Part shown: in pieces, positions 55,493 to 64,000 of the stretch
Position numbering within the stretch: the stretch's first letter is position 1
Layout of the letters: each line of letters starts with the position of its first letter
The notes under the pieces: generated by a model
Seen by the model: only the letters and a program-made list of their open reading frames with translations
Told to the model about the DNA's origin: nothing
Database searches by the model: none
Position numbers and translations under genes: made by a program
Assembly: GCA_023362775.1 (NCBI GenBank)
Contig: JALMGJ010000006.1
Location: forward strand, 10,434,501-10,498,500
Length of the DNA stretch: 64,000 nucleotides
Source: Charina bottae
Lineage: Eukaryota; Chordata; Lepidosauria; Squamata; Charinaidae
Reading direction: 5' to 3'

Positions 55493-56019
55493 ACATAAAG
55501 CCTAATGTCATGTAGAACCTACTTCTTTACTGTGTTTGCTCACCAGCCTTTGAACTCTATAGTCTCGCGAAACATGAGATGGAGTCAATAGGTCCATCAG
55601 GAAGCTGGCTGAGGGACAACATCCTTAATGACCCTGTGTTCTGACCTGCAAATTCTGGAAAAGAACTGAGCTCATACCATAACTTAGATCTGATACTACA
55701 TGGAGAAATCGACACGTGAAGCTTCCATAAATACATTTTTAAAAGCAAATCCTTGGAAAAAGAAAGATGAACTTTTAAGAACACAATCTGAATGATCCTT
55801 TTAAGAACCCAAGAATGAATACCTAAAGCATGTTGAACAGAATTCAATGTTTGGTCTGAATTCTCATTCATAGTACCAGATATTTCCTGATAACATTTTT
55901 ATGGATGTCTTTATAAAAGAAAAGTGCAGCGCAATTATAAATAAAATCTCTTTAAAAATGACCAAGAATTAAAAATCAGAAAAAGTAAAAGAGAAAGTCT
56001 CAGGCTGAAATATATGAAT

Positions 56020-56225
56020 ATTTCTCTGTGGAGTCCATGGTGCTCTCTGAGCCTTGTTGTTTTCTTGCAGACGTTTCATTGCCAGGCTAGGCAACATCTT
56101 CAGTGCAAAAAGGGAGTGGAACGTGCTCTCTGTTTATATACCCTGGCTTGTCCTGCCTGTGTTGGTGGGGGTGTTGTTCTCTCCTTGGTAGTTCCTTGAT
56201 TGGGTTGTTATTTCTCTCCCCACCT
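56020..56225 (-). mobile_element. Penelope-like element end, second family
   Basis: The minus strand contains TATATAAACAGAGAGCACGT, GAAGATGTTGCCTAGCCTGG, AATGAAACGTCTGCAAGAAA and GGCTCAGAGAGCACCATGGA. This is the terminal segment of a Penelope-like element that I recall as common in squamates. No coding part is left. Confidence 0.6.
56065..56108 (-). ncRNA. Hammerhead ribozyme-like motif, second Penelope-like family
   Basis: On the minus strand the order is TTGCA, CTGAAGA, a stem GTTGCC-TAGCCT-GGCAAT after one extra T, GAAA, CGTC, TGCAA. TTGCA and TGCAA close stem I. The core words are all present and the cleavage triplet would be GTC. The extra T before stem II departs from the standard fold. 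Activity is not shown. Confidence 0.55.
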
Positions 56226-56306
56226 CACCCCCATTTCCAATTCTGTCAACGAAGCTCATGCAGGTTTTGACTAATAAAAATATTTTATAACAATTGAAAG
56301 TCTCAC

Positions 56307-56478
56307 CATGTATTGTGTCATAAATTGGAAACCAGCCAGAAATAACTGTAGCTGCTTCGCTGTAGAGGAGAGGATCAATATCAATGTAAACTTTTCCAAT
56401 GGCATCATTAGCACTATAAGTATCATGATCAAGGACAGTTATCTGTAGAGGCTCATCTTGTAGATCTTCATCATCCAC
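56307..56478 (-). CDS. C2CD5: C2CD5 coding exon 3 (C2 domain calcium loop)
   Basis: This exon has 172 nt: 57 codons plus one base. It starts VDDEDLQDEP after a TTTTCTAG acceptor and ends DTIHG with the glycine codon split by a GTGAGA donor. The segment LDHDTYSANDAIGK holds three aspartates that fall at positions 76, 78 and 84 of the human numbering. These are calcium ligands of the C2 domain, so the calcium site looks intact as far as it is visible. The exon completes the C2 fold with IDIDPLL and the SGWFPIYDT strand. The reading frame runs on past the donor into the intron but has no coding meaning there. Confidence 0.97.
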
Positions 56479-56786
56479 CTAGAAAATAGAACAATAATGA
56501 AGCTTCAACGTTTTACCAAATAGAGCCATTATTAAGAAAAACTGTGCCAAGTTCAATTTATAATTTGTCCAAACAAATAACATCAAACTCTGCTTTCTGA
56601 TTTCGGCTTATTCATAAAATACATAGTTTAACCGCAGTCCTCTATTACGATGAAACCACAGACTGTGATTAGTCATGTTGGAGAGGTCCTAGGTAACAAG
56701 CTCATGCATATATTCTAGGAGAAGTTCACAAGCTATTCCCTTGCACTTCTTAAGACACTGCTTTGACCTAGGCACAGAGCCTAAAC

Positions 56787-57043
56787 CAGAGCTTTCCAAA
56801 CTGTGTGTCGTGTCGCCACACACAGTCTGGTGTGTCGCCACACAACCCGGAAGCACTGATCATCATCAGCGCTTCTGGGTTTTCCCGTGGCGACACACCA
56901 ACGGCGGCGCGCAAAAACCAAAAGCGGCTGCAGCGCTTCCGGGTTTTTGCGTGCTGCCGCAACGGCGGCACTTCCAGGTTTTCCCGTGGCGACACACCAA
57001 CGGCGGTTGGTGTGTCGCCGCGGGAAAACTTTGGAAAGCCCTG
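56787..57043. mobile_element. hAT-type MITE, CAGAGCTTTCC family, copy H
   Basis: The element is 257 bp. A perfect duplication GCCTAAAC flanks it (56779-56786 and 57044-57051). Closely related to copies C and I. Confidence 0.93.
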
Positions 57044-57882
57044 GCCTAAACAATGGGTTGATGTTCAGTTCAAACTGGATCTCTCTATGTAGAAGCAACT
57101 GAAATATAAAACTGGAATACTTTTGAAATCCCTGCTGAGTCTACATAAATCGGTTCTGCACAGTCTAGTTGCAGTACAAAATAACTTTTAAAGAAGGTTG
57201 TTCCAAGCTCCAAAAGCTACTGGTAAGTTGAAAGCAGAAGCAGATGTTTCTAATTACTTCTTACAACCATGTCAAAAAAACAGGATGTATAGAGGAAGGG
57301 TTTGATTAACCCTGAGGCTTCTTCACATAACTCTAAATTAATCTCCCCTACAACCTTTTGCTCCTCTGAGGTACAGGTAGCAACTCCAATCTTCCCCAGT
57401 GAGCAGGCTCACTGCTGAACCAAATCACTATGAACTACTCTATTTCATGCATGTCCACCATCCTGTTTTTCCTCCAGATAACAATTTCTACAAAAAGCAT
57501 CTGGTACGATTTTTAAAGATAAAACGTTAATCTTTTATAAATAGATACAAATCTCCTTTTATCTATATTCCTCCACATCTTTTTTCTTTCCTTTTACAAA
57601 CTTATTTTTCTTTAACTTTCCATACATTTCCTAAATGTTTTTCTTTACCAAACCTGCAATATTTCCAAATATGGCAGGCAAATTAAAATACAAAATATTT
57701 AGGGGTATGCATGGAAAACAGAAAGTGGTTTTGTTTCAAACCCCAAAAAAACCACACTGGTTCAAGAGGTTCTGCTGAATCGTTCCAGGCAGGCTGCAAT
57801 CTGGTAAAACCAAAACACAGAACATCTGGTTCTTCCAGATTTTGGCAGAGACAAAATCTGGAGAAGACTTATGAGACAAGTA

Positions 57883-58143
57883 CAGGTAGTCCTCAACTTA
57901 TGACCGTTCGCTTAATGACGGTCCAAAGTTACAATGGCCTCGGAATGGGTGCTTTACGGCCTGTAAAGCACTTCCGAGCATTACAAAACATCATTCGCTT
58001 AAGGACCACGGTGATTAATTTAATGACTGCCGTAAAAATGGTCATAAAATCGGGTCTGGTCACATGGTGACTTGGCTTACGACCACAATGACTTACAATG
58101 GAAATTCTGGTCCCAACTGTGGTCGTAAGTCGAGGACTACCTG
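57883..58143 (+). mobile_element. TA-flanked non-autonomous DNA transposon, short variant
   Basis: The element is 261 bp with ends CAGGTAGTCCTCAACTTATG and TAAGTCGAGGACTACCTG and TA on both sides. The inside includes CTTTACGGCCTGTAAAGCAC, a small palindrome absent from the longer copies, so this is a separate subfamily. Confidence 0.87.
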
Positions 58144-58944
58144 TAGGCCAACGGTGATACCACCTTGCTCCCCATCTCCATCAGATGGCTTGTGTGGTGA
58201 CCTGCCCATTGAACTATCAATGCTTTCCTCTCTCTACCTCCCTTTATGCTGTCCTTGAAGCCAAGGGCGGCAATGGTGACAGCTAAGGGGAGGGAGGGTG
58301 GGAGGGAAAGGCAAGGCTTAGCAAAATGATAGTTGGGAAGGCTGAAAGCCAGTGACATCAGAGGCAGCAGCTTTGCAACTGACCTTTCCCCATAATCTTC
58401 CCAGGGCCTTCCTTTCTCTACCTCTCCTTAGCCACTGCCACGTGCTCATCCTCATTTGACTTCAAGAGCAGAATAAGAGGAGGTAAATGGAAAAGGCAGG
58501 CCCTGGGGAGATGGAAGGAGGGTGGCGACAGGACACTCTTGAAGTCCAGGCAATTGGCGGTTACCCAACCAGCCTGCCTGCTCCATCATCCCAGTTCCTT
58601 TCTTCCCATACTTCTTCTTAGCCACTACCACAGATGTCCTTCCCTTTTTCTCACTTTCCCCCATTCCCCAAAACACTTCTGCTCCCAATGTGAATATTTT
58701 GGTCCAGAAAAAGACCCCCAGAAATGGAGTATTTTTCCCACACCCAAAATACCACAGTAATTTTACCTAGCTTACATAATTCTCTTGAAAAAATTAGGGT
58801 AGGATAGATATTGATGTATATTCAGAAATTGATCACACATATATTTTACTATTGAGTTTGCCAGCCTCACAGTAATTCTGCCTTCGAGCCTATCAATGAA
58901 TTCTACTTATTTTGGGGGAGGAGGGGTTGTGTGTGTCTATTTAC

Positions 58945-59031
58945 CTCAAATTTAAACCACTCTGAGTTCCACTGAGGATTGAGAGATTTGGGATAGACAT
59001 CTGTCTTAAATGTGGTGTTTCCAAACTTTAC
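58945..59031 (-). CDS. C2CD5: C2CD5 coding exon 2 (C2 domain, partial)
   Basis: This exon has 87 nt, 29 codons, phase 0 at both ends. The minus strand shows a TTTTTCAG acceptor, then codons for VKFGNTTFKTDVYPKSLNPQ and on to WFKFE, then a GTAAAT donor. It encodes the middle strands of the N-terminal C2 domain of C2CD5, about residues 31-59 if the unseen first exon has 30 codons as in human. C2CD5 is known as a calcium- and membrane-binding protein that is phosphorylated by Akt2 and helps GLUT4 vesicles fuse with the plasma membrane. I identified it by recall of the vertebrate protein. The first coding exon was searched for up to 64000 and not found. Confidence 0.96.
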
Positions 59032-59454
59032 CTGAAAAATATTTAAAAATATATTAAAAATTGAAAACAAAGTCATATTTGCCTTTGCATTTTATTCCAA
59101 AGTGCCAACTTACAATATTTCTTAAACAATATTATGCAATTATTTTCAAGAACCTAATTTCTTAAAGGGCATATCACTTTCCCATTCAGTAGAATGGACC
59201 AAGTCATTGTTATTACAGTTTTGTTAACAAAATAAAGCAATAACTATTTCTTGAATATTTCATACACTCCCATCTTCTTCCCTCTTCTGTTTATCATTAA
59301 ATTTAGTCCTTAGAAACGTAGCTTCATCAAACTATGCCTTAAGGACAACAATGGTATCAATAATATAGGAATGTCCTTATGGTTTGTTTCCAGGTTGTAA
59401 GCTTCAAGTATCTGAGTTTTACCCAATTGTATCATTCTGCAAGCAAAATACTTA

Positions 59455-59840
59455 CAGGTAGTCCTCGACTTATGACCACAAATGGGAATGGAACTTCTGT
59501 CACAAAGTGATGTGGTTCTTAAGTGAGTCACACCTGATTTTATTACTTTTGCCATGGTTGTTAAGCAAATCACCCCGGTCATTAAGCAAATCCAGCTTCC
59601 CCCACTGACTTTGCTTGTCGGAAGCCCCCTGGGAAGGTCGCAAATGGCGATCATGTGACCCAGGAATGCTGCAACCGTCATAAATTCATGCCGGTTGCCA
59701 AGCGCCTGTATTTTGATCATGTGACCGTGGGGACACTGCGACACTTGTAAGTGCGAGGACCAGTTGTAAGTCACTTTTTTCAGCACTGTCGTAACTTTGA
59801 ATGGTCATTAAACGAATGGTCGTAAGTCGAGGACTACCAG
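59455..59840 (-). mobile_element. TA-flanked non-autonomous DNA transposon, copy 6
   Basis: Ends are CAGGTAGTCCTCGACTTATG and GTCGAGGACTACCAG with TA flanks. The body follows the long form, as at 20192-20598. Confidence 0.87.
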
Positions 59841-60342
59841 TATAAATCAAAAACTGATAGGTTGACACAACAGGTTAAGCAATAAATTACGTACGGTTTT
59901 TAAACCACAATGACTGGCCTTCATACCACACTTGAAGCCAAAATCAAACAGATCATATTCTGTCTTAATACACTGTAATGAACAAGATCAGGGACTCATA
60001 AGAATCTCAAACATATTGCTATGCATTTTTGCTTTGCCACATTGCCTAAATTGGAAATTTGCTAAAGTTAATTCTTTAAGTTCAGCAAAAGCTCTAGGTT
60101 CAGCCTAAGAAAAAATATCTGTGCCTCACAATAAGACTGTAAAGTAGGAGAAGGGTATGTTACAATGGTAAATTGCTTTGGGTGTGAGAAAATATTACTT
60201 ATAGCATATAAGATGACAGAGTGGAAATGAGTTAATGTGTACAAAAAAATGGCTGAATTCATGAAGATGAAAGTGGATTAAACTATTGAAAGAACATGCT
60301 TACTGCAATGCCTACGGGCGTGCATGCATGCAGACTCTACAC

Positions 60343-60564
60343 CAGAGCTTTCCAAACTGTCTGTCGCGACACAAAAGTGTGTCGCCACACACAGTCTGGT
60401 GTGTCGCCACACAACCCGGAAGCGCTGATCATCAGCAGCGCTTCTGGCTTTTCCCGAAGCGACACACCGACGGCGGCGCGCAACGGCGGCACTTCCGGGT
60501 TTTCCCACAGCGACACACCAACGGCGGTTGGTGTGTCGCCGCGGGAAAACTTTGGAAAGCCCTG
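60343..60564. mobile_element. hAT-type MITE, CAGAGCTTTCC family, copy I
   Basis: The element is 222 bp. A perfect duplication CTCTACAC flanks it (60335-60342 and 60565-60572). It is shorter than copies C and H by loss of one internal GC-rich piece. Confidence 0.93.
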
Positions 60565-60964
60565 CTCTACACCCTTTTGAAGCCAAGTAATTGCATACGG
60601 TACTATACAGTGAAATAAAGGAAAAACTGAAGGAGATCATTTTCTTTCTGAAAGCGCAGACATATCGCAAAGTTCCTTCAATCTTCTATTACAGCCTGAT
60701 AAACATATATGTACGTGAATGGTTTGTGAGAGGGTTTTCTGAGTTCAAAGGCAGTAATGCAGGGTGGGGGTGTTCAAAGGCAGTAATGCAGTGCTTTGAC
60801 TGATTTTGGATTAGATTTAATTTTGAAGCTGTAAGAGGTTCACATCATATTGACCCAGGAAGACTCTGAGTGCATGTATATGACACTTTCTGGTCACAAG
60901 AGCTGGTTATCTGAAATCTTCCTTTTAACCCTATCCTTGCACAGCTCACTAAGCACCACTGTTT

Positions 60965-61437
60965 TCTATTAAATTTTATTTATTTGTTTGTTGGTTTGTT
61001 TTTTTCTATCCTGCCCTTATTTTATTTTTATAAATAACTCAAGGCAGCGAACGTACCTAATACTCCTTCCTCCTCCTATTTTCCCCACAACAACAACCCT
61101 GTGAGGTGAGTTGGGCTGAGAATGTGTGAGTGGCCCAAGGTCACCCAGCCGGCTTTCATGCCTAAGGTGGGACTAGAACTCACAGACTCCTGGTTTGCCA
61201 TTGGCTCCTTCCTAGGGCTGAGAGACAGGGACTGGCCCAAGGTCACCCAGCCGGCTTTCATGCCTAAGGCAGGACTAGAACTCTCAGTCTCCTGGTTTGC
61301 CATTGGCTCCTTCCTAGGGCTGAGAGACAGGGACTGGCCCAAGGTCACCCAGCCGGCTTTCATGCCTAAGGCGGGACTAGAACTCTCAGTCTCCTGGTTT
61401 CTAGCCCGTTGCCTTAACCACTAGATCAAACTGGCTT
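60965..61437 (-). mobile_element. tRNA-derived SINE with three B-box units
   Basis: On the minus strand the head AGCCAGTTTGATCTAGTGGT is followed by three 102-bp units (anchor word TGGCCCAAGG on the plus strand at about 61130, 61233 and 61335). Each unit contains GAGTTCTAGTCC or a near variant. The tail reads GCTGCCTTGAGTTATTTATA and ends in AAATAAATAAAA. The 102-bp period is 34 codons, which gives misleading repeated open frames. Confidence 0.88.
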
Positions 61438-64000
61438 AAGTATGCTATCTGATTTTAGAATGACTGTCATTTCTGAATGTCTGCTAAATGACATTCAAAA
61501 GTAAGATTTATTCTTCTTTCCAATTCTGGAAATGGTGGCTGCCCTGGGTTCAGATGACATGTGTAGCCCTAGATAAACAACAGACCTTGGTTAAAGGGCA
61601 ATAAGGAATGGGCAGTACACGTGCTCTTCTTAATCAGGTTTGGTTTAAAGGATCTCCCAAACACACCCTTACGAAATCTCTCTGCTTGAAAAATGTGTCA
61701 AAAACTGACAAAGCAAGGACACAGTTCGATTGTCTGAGATAAAGAGCAAATAGGTCAGCTAAAACACTATCGCTGTCCTAGACTGAACCTAACCTTGTCT
61801 CAGTAACTTATCAGTGAACCAAAAGCAAATGAACTGCTACTGATCCTGCTATATACGAACCAGTCATTTTGAACATGGTCCCAGAAAATGTTGTGGTATC
61901 GTCCTAAACGGGGTCAGAGCACCAGAGGTGGGTGCACATTCCCCTACACCCTATTTCTGCCAGTAATGTCCCAACCCCATGAACCTGTGGATGGATGCAT
62001 TTGTGAAAAGAAAAAAAATCTATAGAGGCAGTTCGAGTGAAACAGCCCTGTTTTATAGGGCCACTCTAGGCTTGTTTCTTTGCTCTCTGCATCCATATGC
62101 CAATAGTAGGGGCCATCCATGAATCAACTCTCCCTTCCAGGTTTGAATGACACAAAAACTCTGAGTAGGATAAGTTAATTTACAATTAACCTTGGGTTCT
62201 CACGTGTTAGCTTGGCAATAATCCCGCCTTGGAAACCACTGAGATGCAGAATTCACATGATAAACTAGGTTTTTAGGACTAAGATAAAACATGTCATGTA
62301 AATGCAGCCTTTGAGTTTCCATGCTCAAACAGTAATGAGGAAAAAAATAGTTCTGGATAAAGAGGCTTCTAATTATGTTTTTCTACCTCTCCTTCTCCAA
62401 TCTACAGGATATGCGGGAAAAATAAATCCTAGAGCCCAACATACTTTAAATATTCTCCAAGCTAATTGCTTCACTTCATTCCACCTGAAACAACATCAAT
62501 AAACATTAGTGACATTCCTGATGCCAGAAACTTTCTCACTGCTAAAATCCAGTTCTTTAGTCCCCACCAACTACTTCCTACAGCAATCAGTCACAAACAC
62601 TTTAATCTTTCTAATTTCTTTCTAATTTATCTGTATCTGTGAATTCTTAATACACATTTCTGTTACCAGCACAGATGTTCCCTCAAAGGTATCTTAATCC
62701 CCAAAACCAACACAAATAGATTTAGATCACCCTTCCACAATCTTTTCTTCTTCATAAGTGTTGCAACTACAACTCCCAGGATTCCCAGCTGTAATTCTGA
62801 CGGGAATTACAGTTATAACATATCCAGACATCTGATTAAGCTGAATTAAGTAAAACTTGGAGCTGGGAATTTACCAGATTCAACACCAACCTGCTATCAA
62901 ACTTGGAATAAATAAGAACTATTTTATCCTCAAGCTATTCTGCAAAGTATGTAACATATGGCTCCAAAGCCACCGTTACAGCTTCCTGGCTACCCAAAGT
63001 AATACCACTGAATTGCATTTTTATTTTACAAAGCAGCATGGCAGATAACAATTCGTCTCAAAATTGCTTCTTATGTAATTCCTGTATCAAAATCACTTCC
63101 ATGTAAGAACTGTCACTCATACTTACTTTTTGACATTAGCACAGCAAATAAAACAGACTTGAAAGCTCCCATTTCTACAGTGCAATGCTATAGAACGAAT
63201 GGTGATATTTAGATTTAAAGTTCCCAAAGCAACAACTGCAACAAAAATATGAATGCTGTCTTTATATTTGCTCTGTTACCCAAAATCGAAAGCTTCTGCA
63301 TGATTCCTTCCCTTTTTATTGACATATCAATAATTTGAAATGGAAGTAACAGCCTTGTAATGCTTGAAAATCTTATATATTACTGCAAAAGTTTCCGGAT
63401 CACAGTCCATTTCAAGGGCTGCATACATTTGTTAATGTTTCAACAAGATTCTAACTTACTTTTGCTGCAAAAGAAAAACACCACTATCCCTTTGGAAATT
63501 ATTTCAACTATTAATGCTAAAACAACTTTTCCCCGACCTGGTGTTCTCCAAGAGCTTTTACTTTTAAATCACATAATCTCCTCCCAGCATGACCAGTGTA
63601 CACTGATGTGCAACCAATTGGAAGGCACCAAGTTGGGGAAACCTGGATAAGACAGAAATCACTGGCCCTTGTTCACCAATGCATGCATGTACTTTGATAT
63701 AAGGTGGAAAGCATCCCCCATTTAAGCTATTGTTAAGACCATTGTTTAAAGTATTGAGTAAGCTTTGAAAAGCAAAATCCAATCTCTTTTCTCTCCTAAC
63801 AGAATCCACAAAGAGCAACTCAAAAGCCAACACAAATATGAACTACTTCAATTGGGACAAGGAGGTTGACTGTTCCAAGTGAGTTTGATACAATTATTCT
63901 CTGGTTTAACTGTGGTTTATTGATCCATGACTTATGAATTAAACCACAATAGATGTCTTTGCATAATCACATGAACTAAAACTCTAGTGTTACCTTTCTA

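Larger units (their letters stand above)
53182..56306 (-). other. C2CD5 intron 3
   Basis: This intron is 3125 nt, GT-AG. It contains a half copy of the palindromic repeat (54182-54250), a tRNA-derived SINE (54550-54749), a 500-bp hAT element (54993-55492) and a Penelope-like end with a hammerhead-like fold (56020-56225). In 53182-54180 and 55500-56010 I see only AT-rich unique sequence. Confidence 0.85.
56479..58944 (-). other. C2CD5 intron 2
   Basis: This intron is 2466 nt, GT-AG. It contains a hAT element (56787-57043) and a short TA-flanked transposon (57883-58143). Between them, 57044-57882 shows nothing I can name. At 58144-58940 there is a pyrimidine- and purine-rich stretch with clusters of GGGAGG and CTTCCTTTC but no gene. 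Confidence 0.85.
59032..64000 (-). other. C2CD5 intron 1 (partial)
   Basis: This is the 3' part of the intron upstream of exon 2. It is AT-rich and continues past the window. It holds a TA-flanked transposon (59455-59840), a hAT element (60343-60564) and a trimeric SINE (60965-61437). In 59841-60342, 60565-60964 and 61438-64000 I see no gene and no clear repeat, apart from a short stretch near 62770 that resembles a fragment of the palindromic repeat family. The first coding exon is not in it. Confidence 0.8.

Noticed and set aside
54901..55498. Open frames of 160-190 codons on both strands
   Set aside because: They lie across the GC-rich hAT copy G and reach into its ends. No domain is recognised.
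61076..61424. Repeated open frames on both strands (WPKVTQPAFMPK; MKAGWVTLGQSL)
   Set aside because: They are translations of the 102-bp SINE unit, whose length is a multiple of three.
63988..64000. Donor-like TAGAAAG|GTAAC at the right edge as the end of C2CD5 exon 1
   Set aside because: Exon 2 begins in phase 0 after a Glu codon. The bases before this GT do not give the expected Phe-Val-Glu end, so the match is by chance.

Overview
This is a vertebrate nuclear window, most likely from a squamate reptile (lizard or snake). The evidence is a split gene with long AT-rich introns, CR1- and L2-type LINE ends, tRNA-derived SINEs with the head and tail types seen in squamates, Penelope-like elements, and many hAT-type and TA-flanked DNA transposons. 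Species cannot be decided from the sequence alone. No prokaryotic gene, rRNA, functional tRNA or CRISPR array was seen.

One host gene is recognised: C2CD5 (also known as CDP138/KIAA0528), on the minus strand. Nine consecutive coding exons can be placed to the base (58945-59031, 56307-56478, 53086-53181, 52435-52590, 49055-49253, 46127-46278, 36513-36598, 30638-30746, 109-223). Every junction has an AG acceptor and a GT donor, and every phase joins to the next without a break. Together they give 1172 nt, about residues 31-421 of a roughly 1000-residue protein. The first coding exon lies beyond the right edge and the rest beyond the left edge. Everything else is intron.

Layout: 1-30.6 kb is one 30-kb intron packed with repeats. 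It holds an inverted Penelope-like element at 7.6-8.9 kb with hammerhead-like motifs, SINEs, L2 fragments, and a stack of nested elements at 16.4-25.4 kb. That stack ends in a 4.8-kb hAT-type element (20634-25432, perfect 8-bp target duplication) that carries about 20 copies of a 205-bp GC-rich minisatellite and a 152-bp hairpin. From 30.7 to 46 kb there are two further introns with an L2 copy split by a hAT insertion, several small hAT elements, an L1-like remnant and an 829-bp hAT element with an internal 12-copy minisatellite. From 46 to 64 kb there are short introns with more hAT, TA-flanked and SINE copies, and a second Penelope-like end with a hammerhead-like fold.

The most striking theme is tandem growth inside small transposons. 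Nine copies of one hAT family (ends CAGAGCTTTCC / GGAAAGCTCTG, 8-bp duplications) include four with 1, 2, 2 and 12 internal units. A second hAT family carries a ~40-bp internal repeat in different numbers. Some SINEs carry 2 or 3 copies of a 102-bp segment that contains the B box. The 4.8-kb array-bearing element is the extreme case. The two Penelope-like families with foldable hammerhead cores are the second point of interest.
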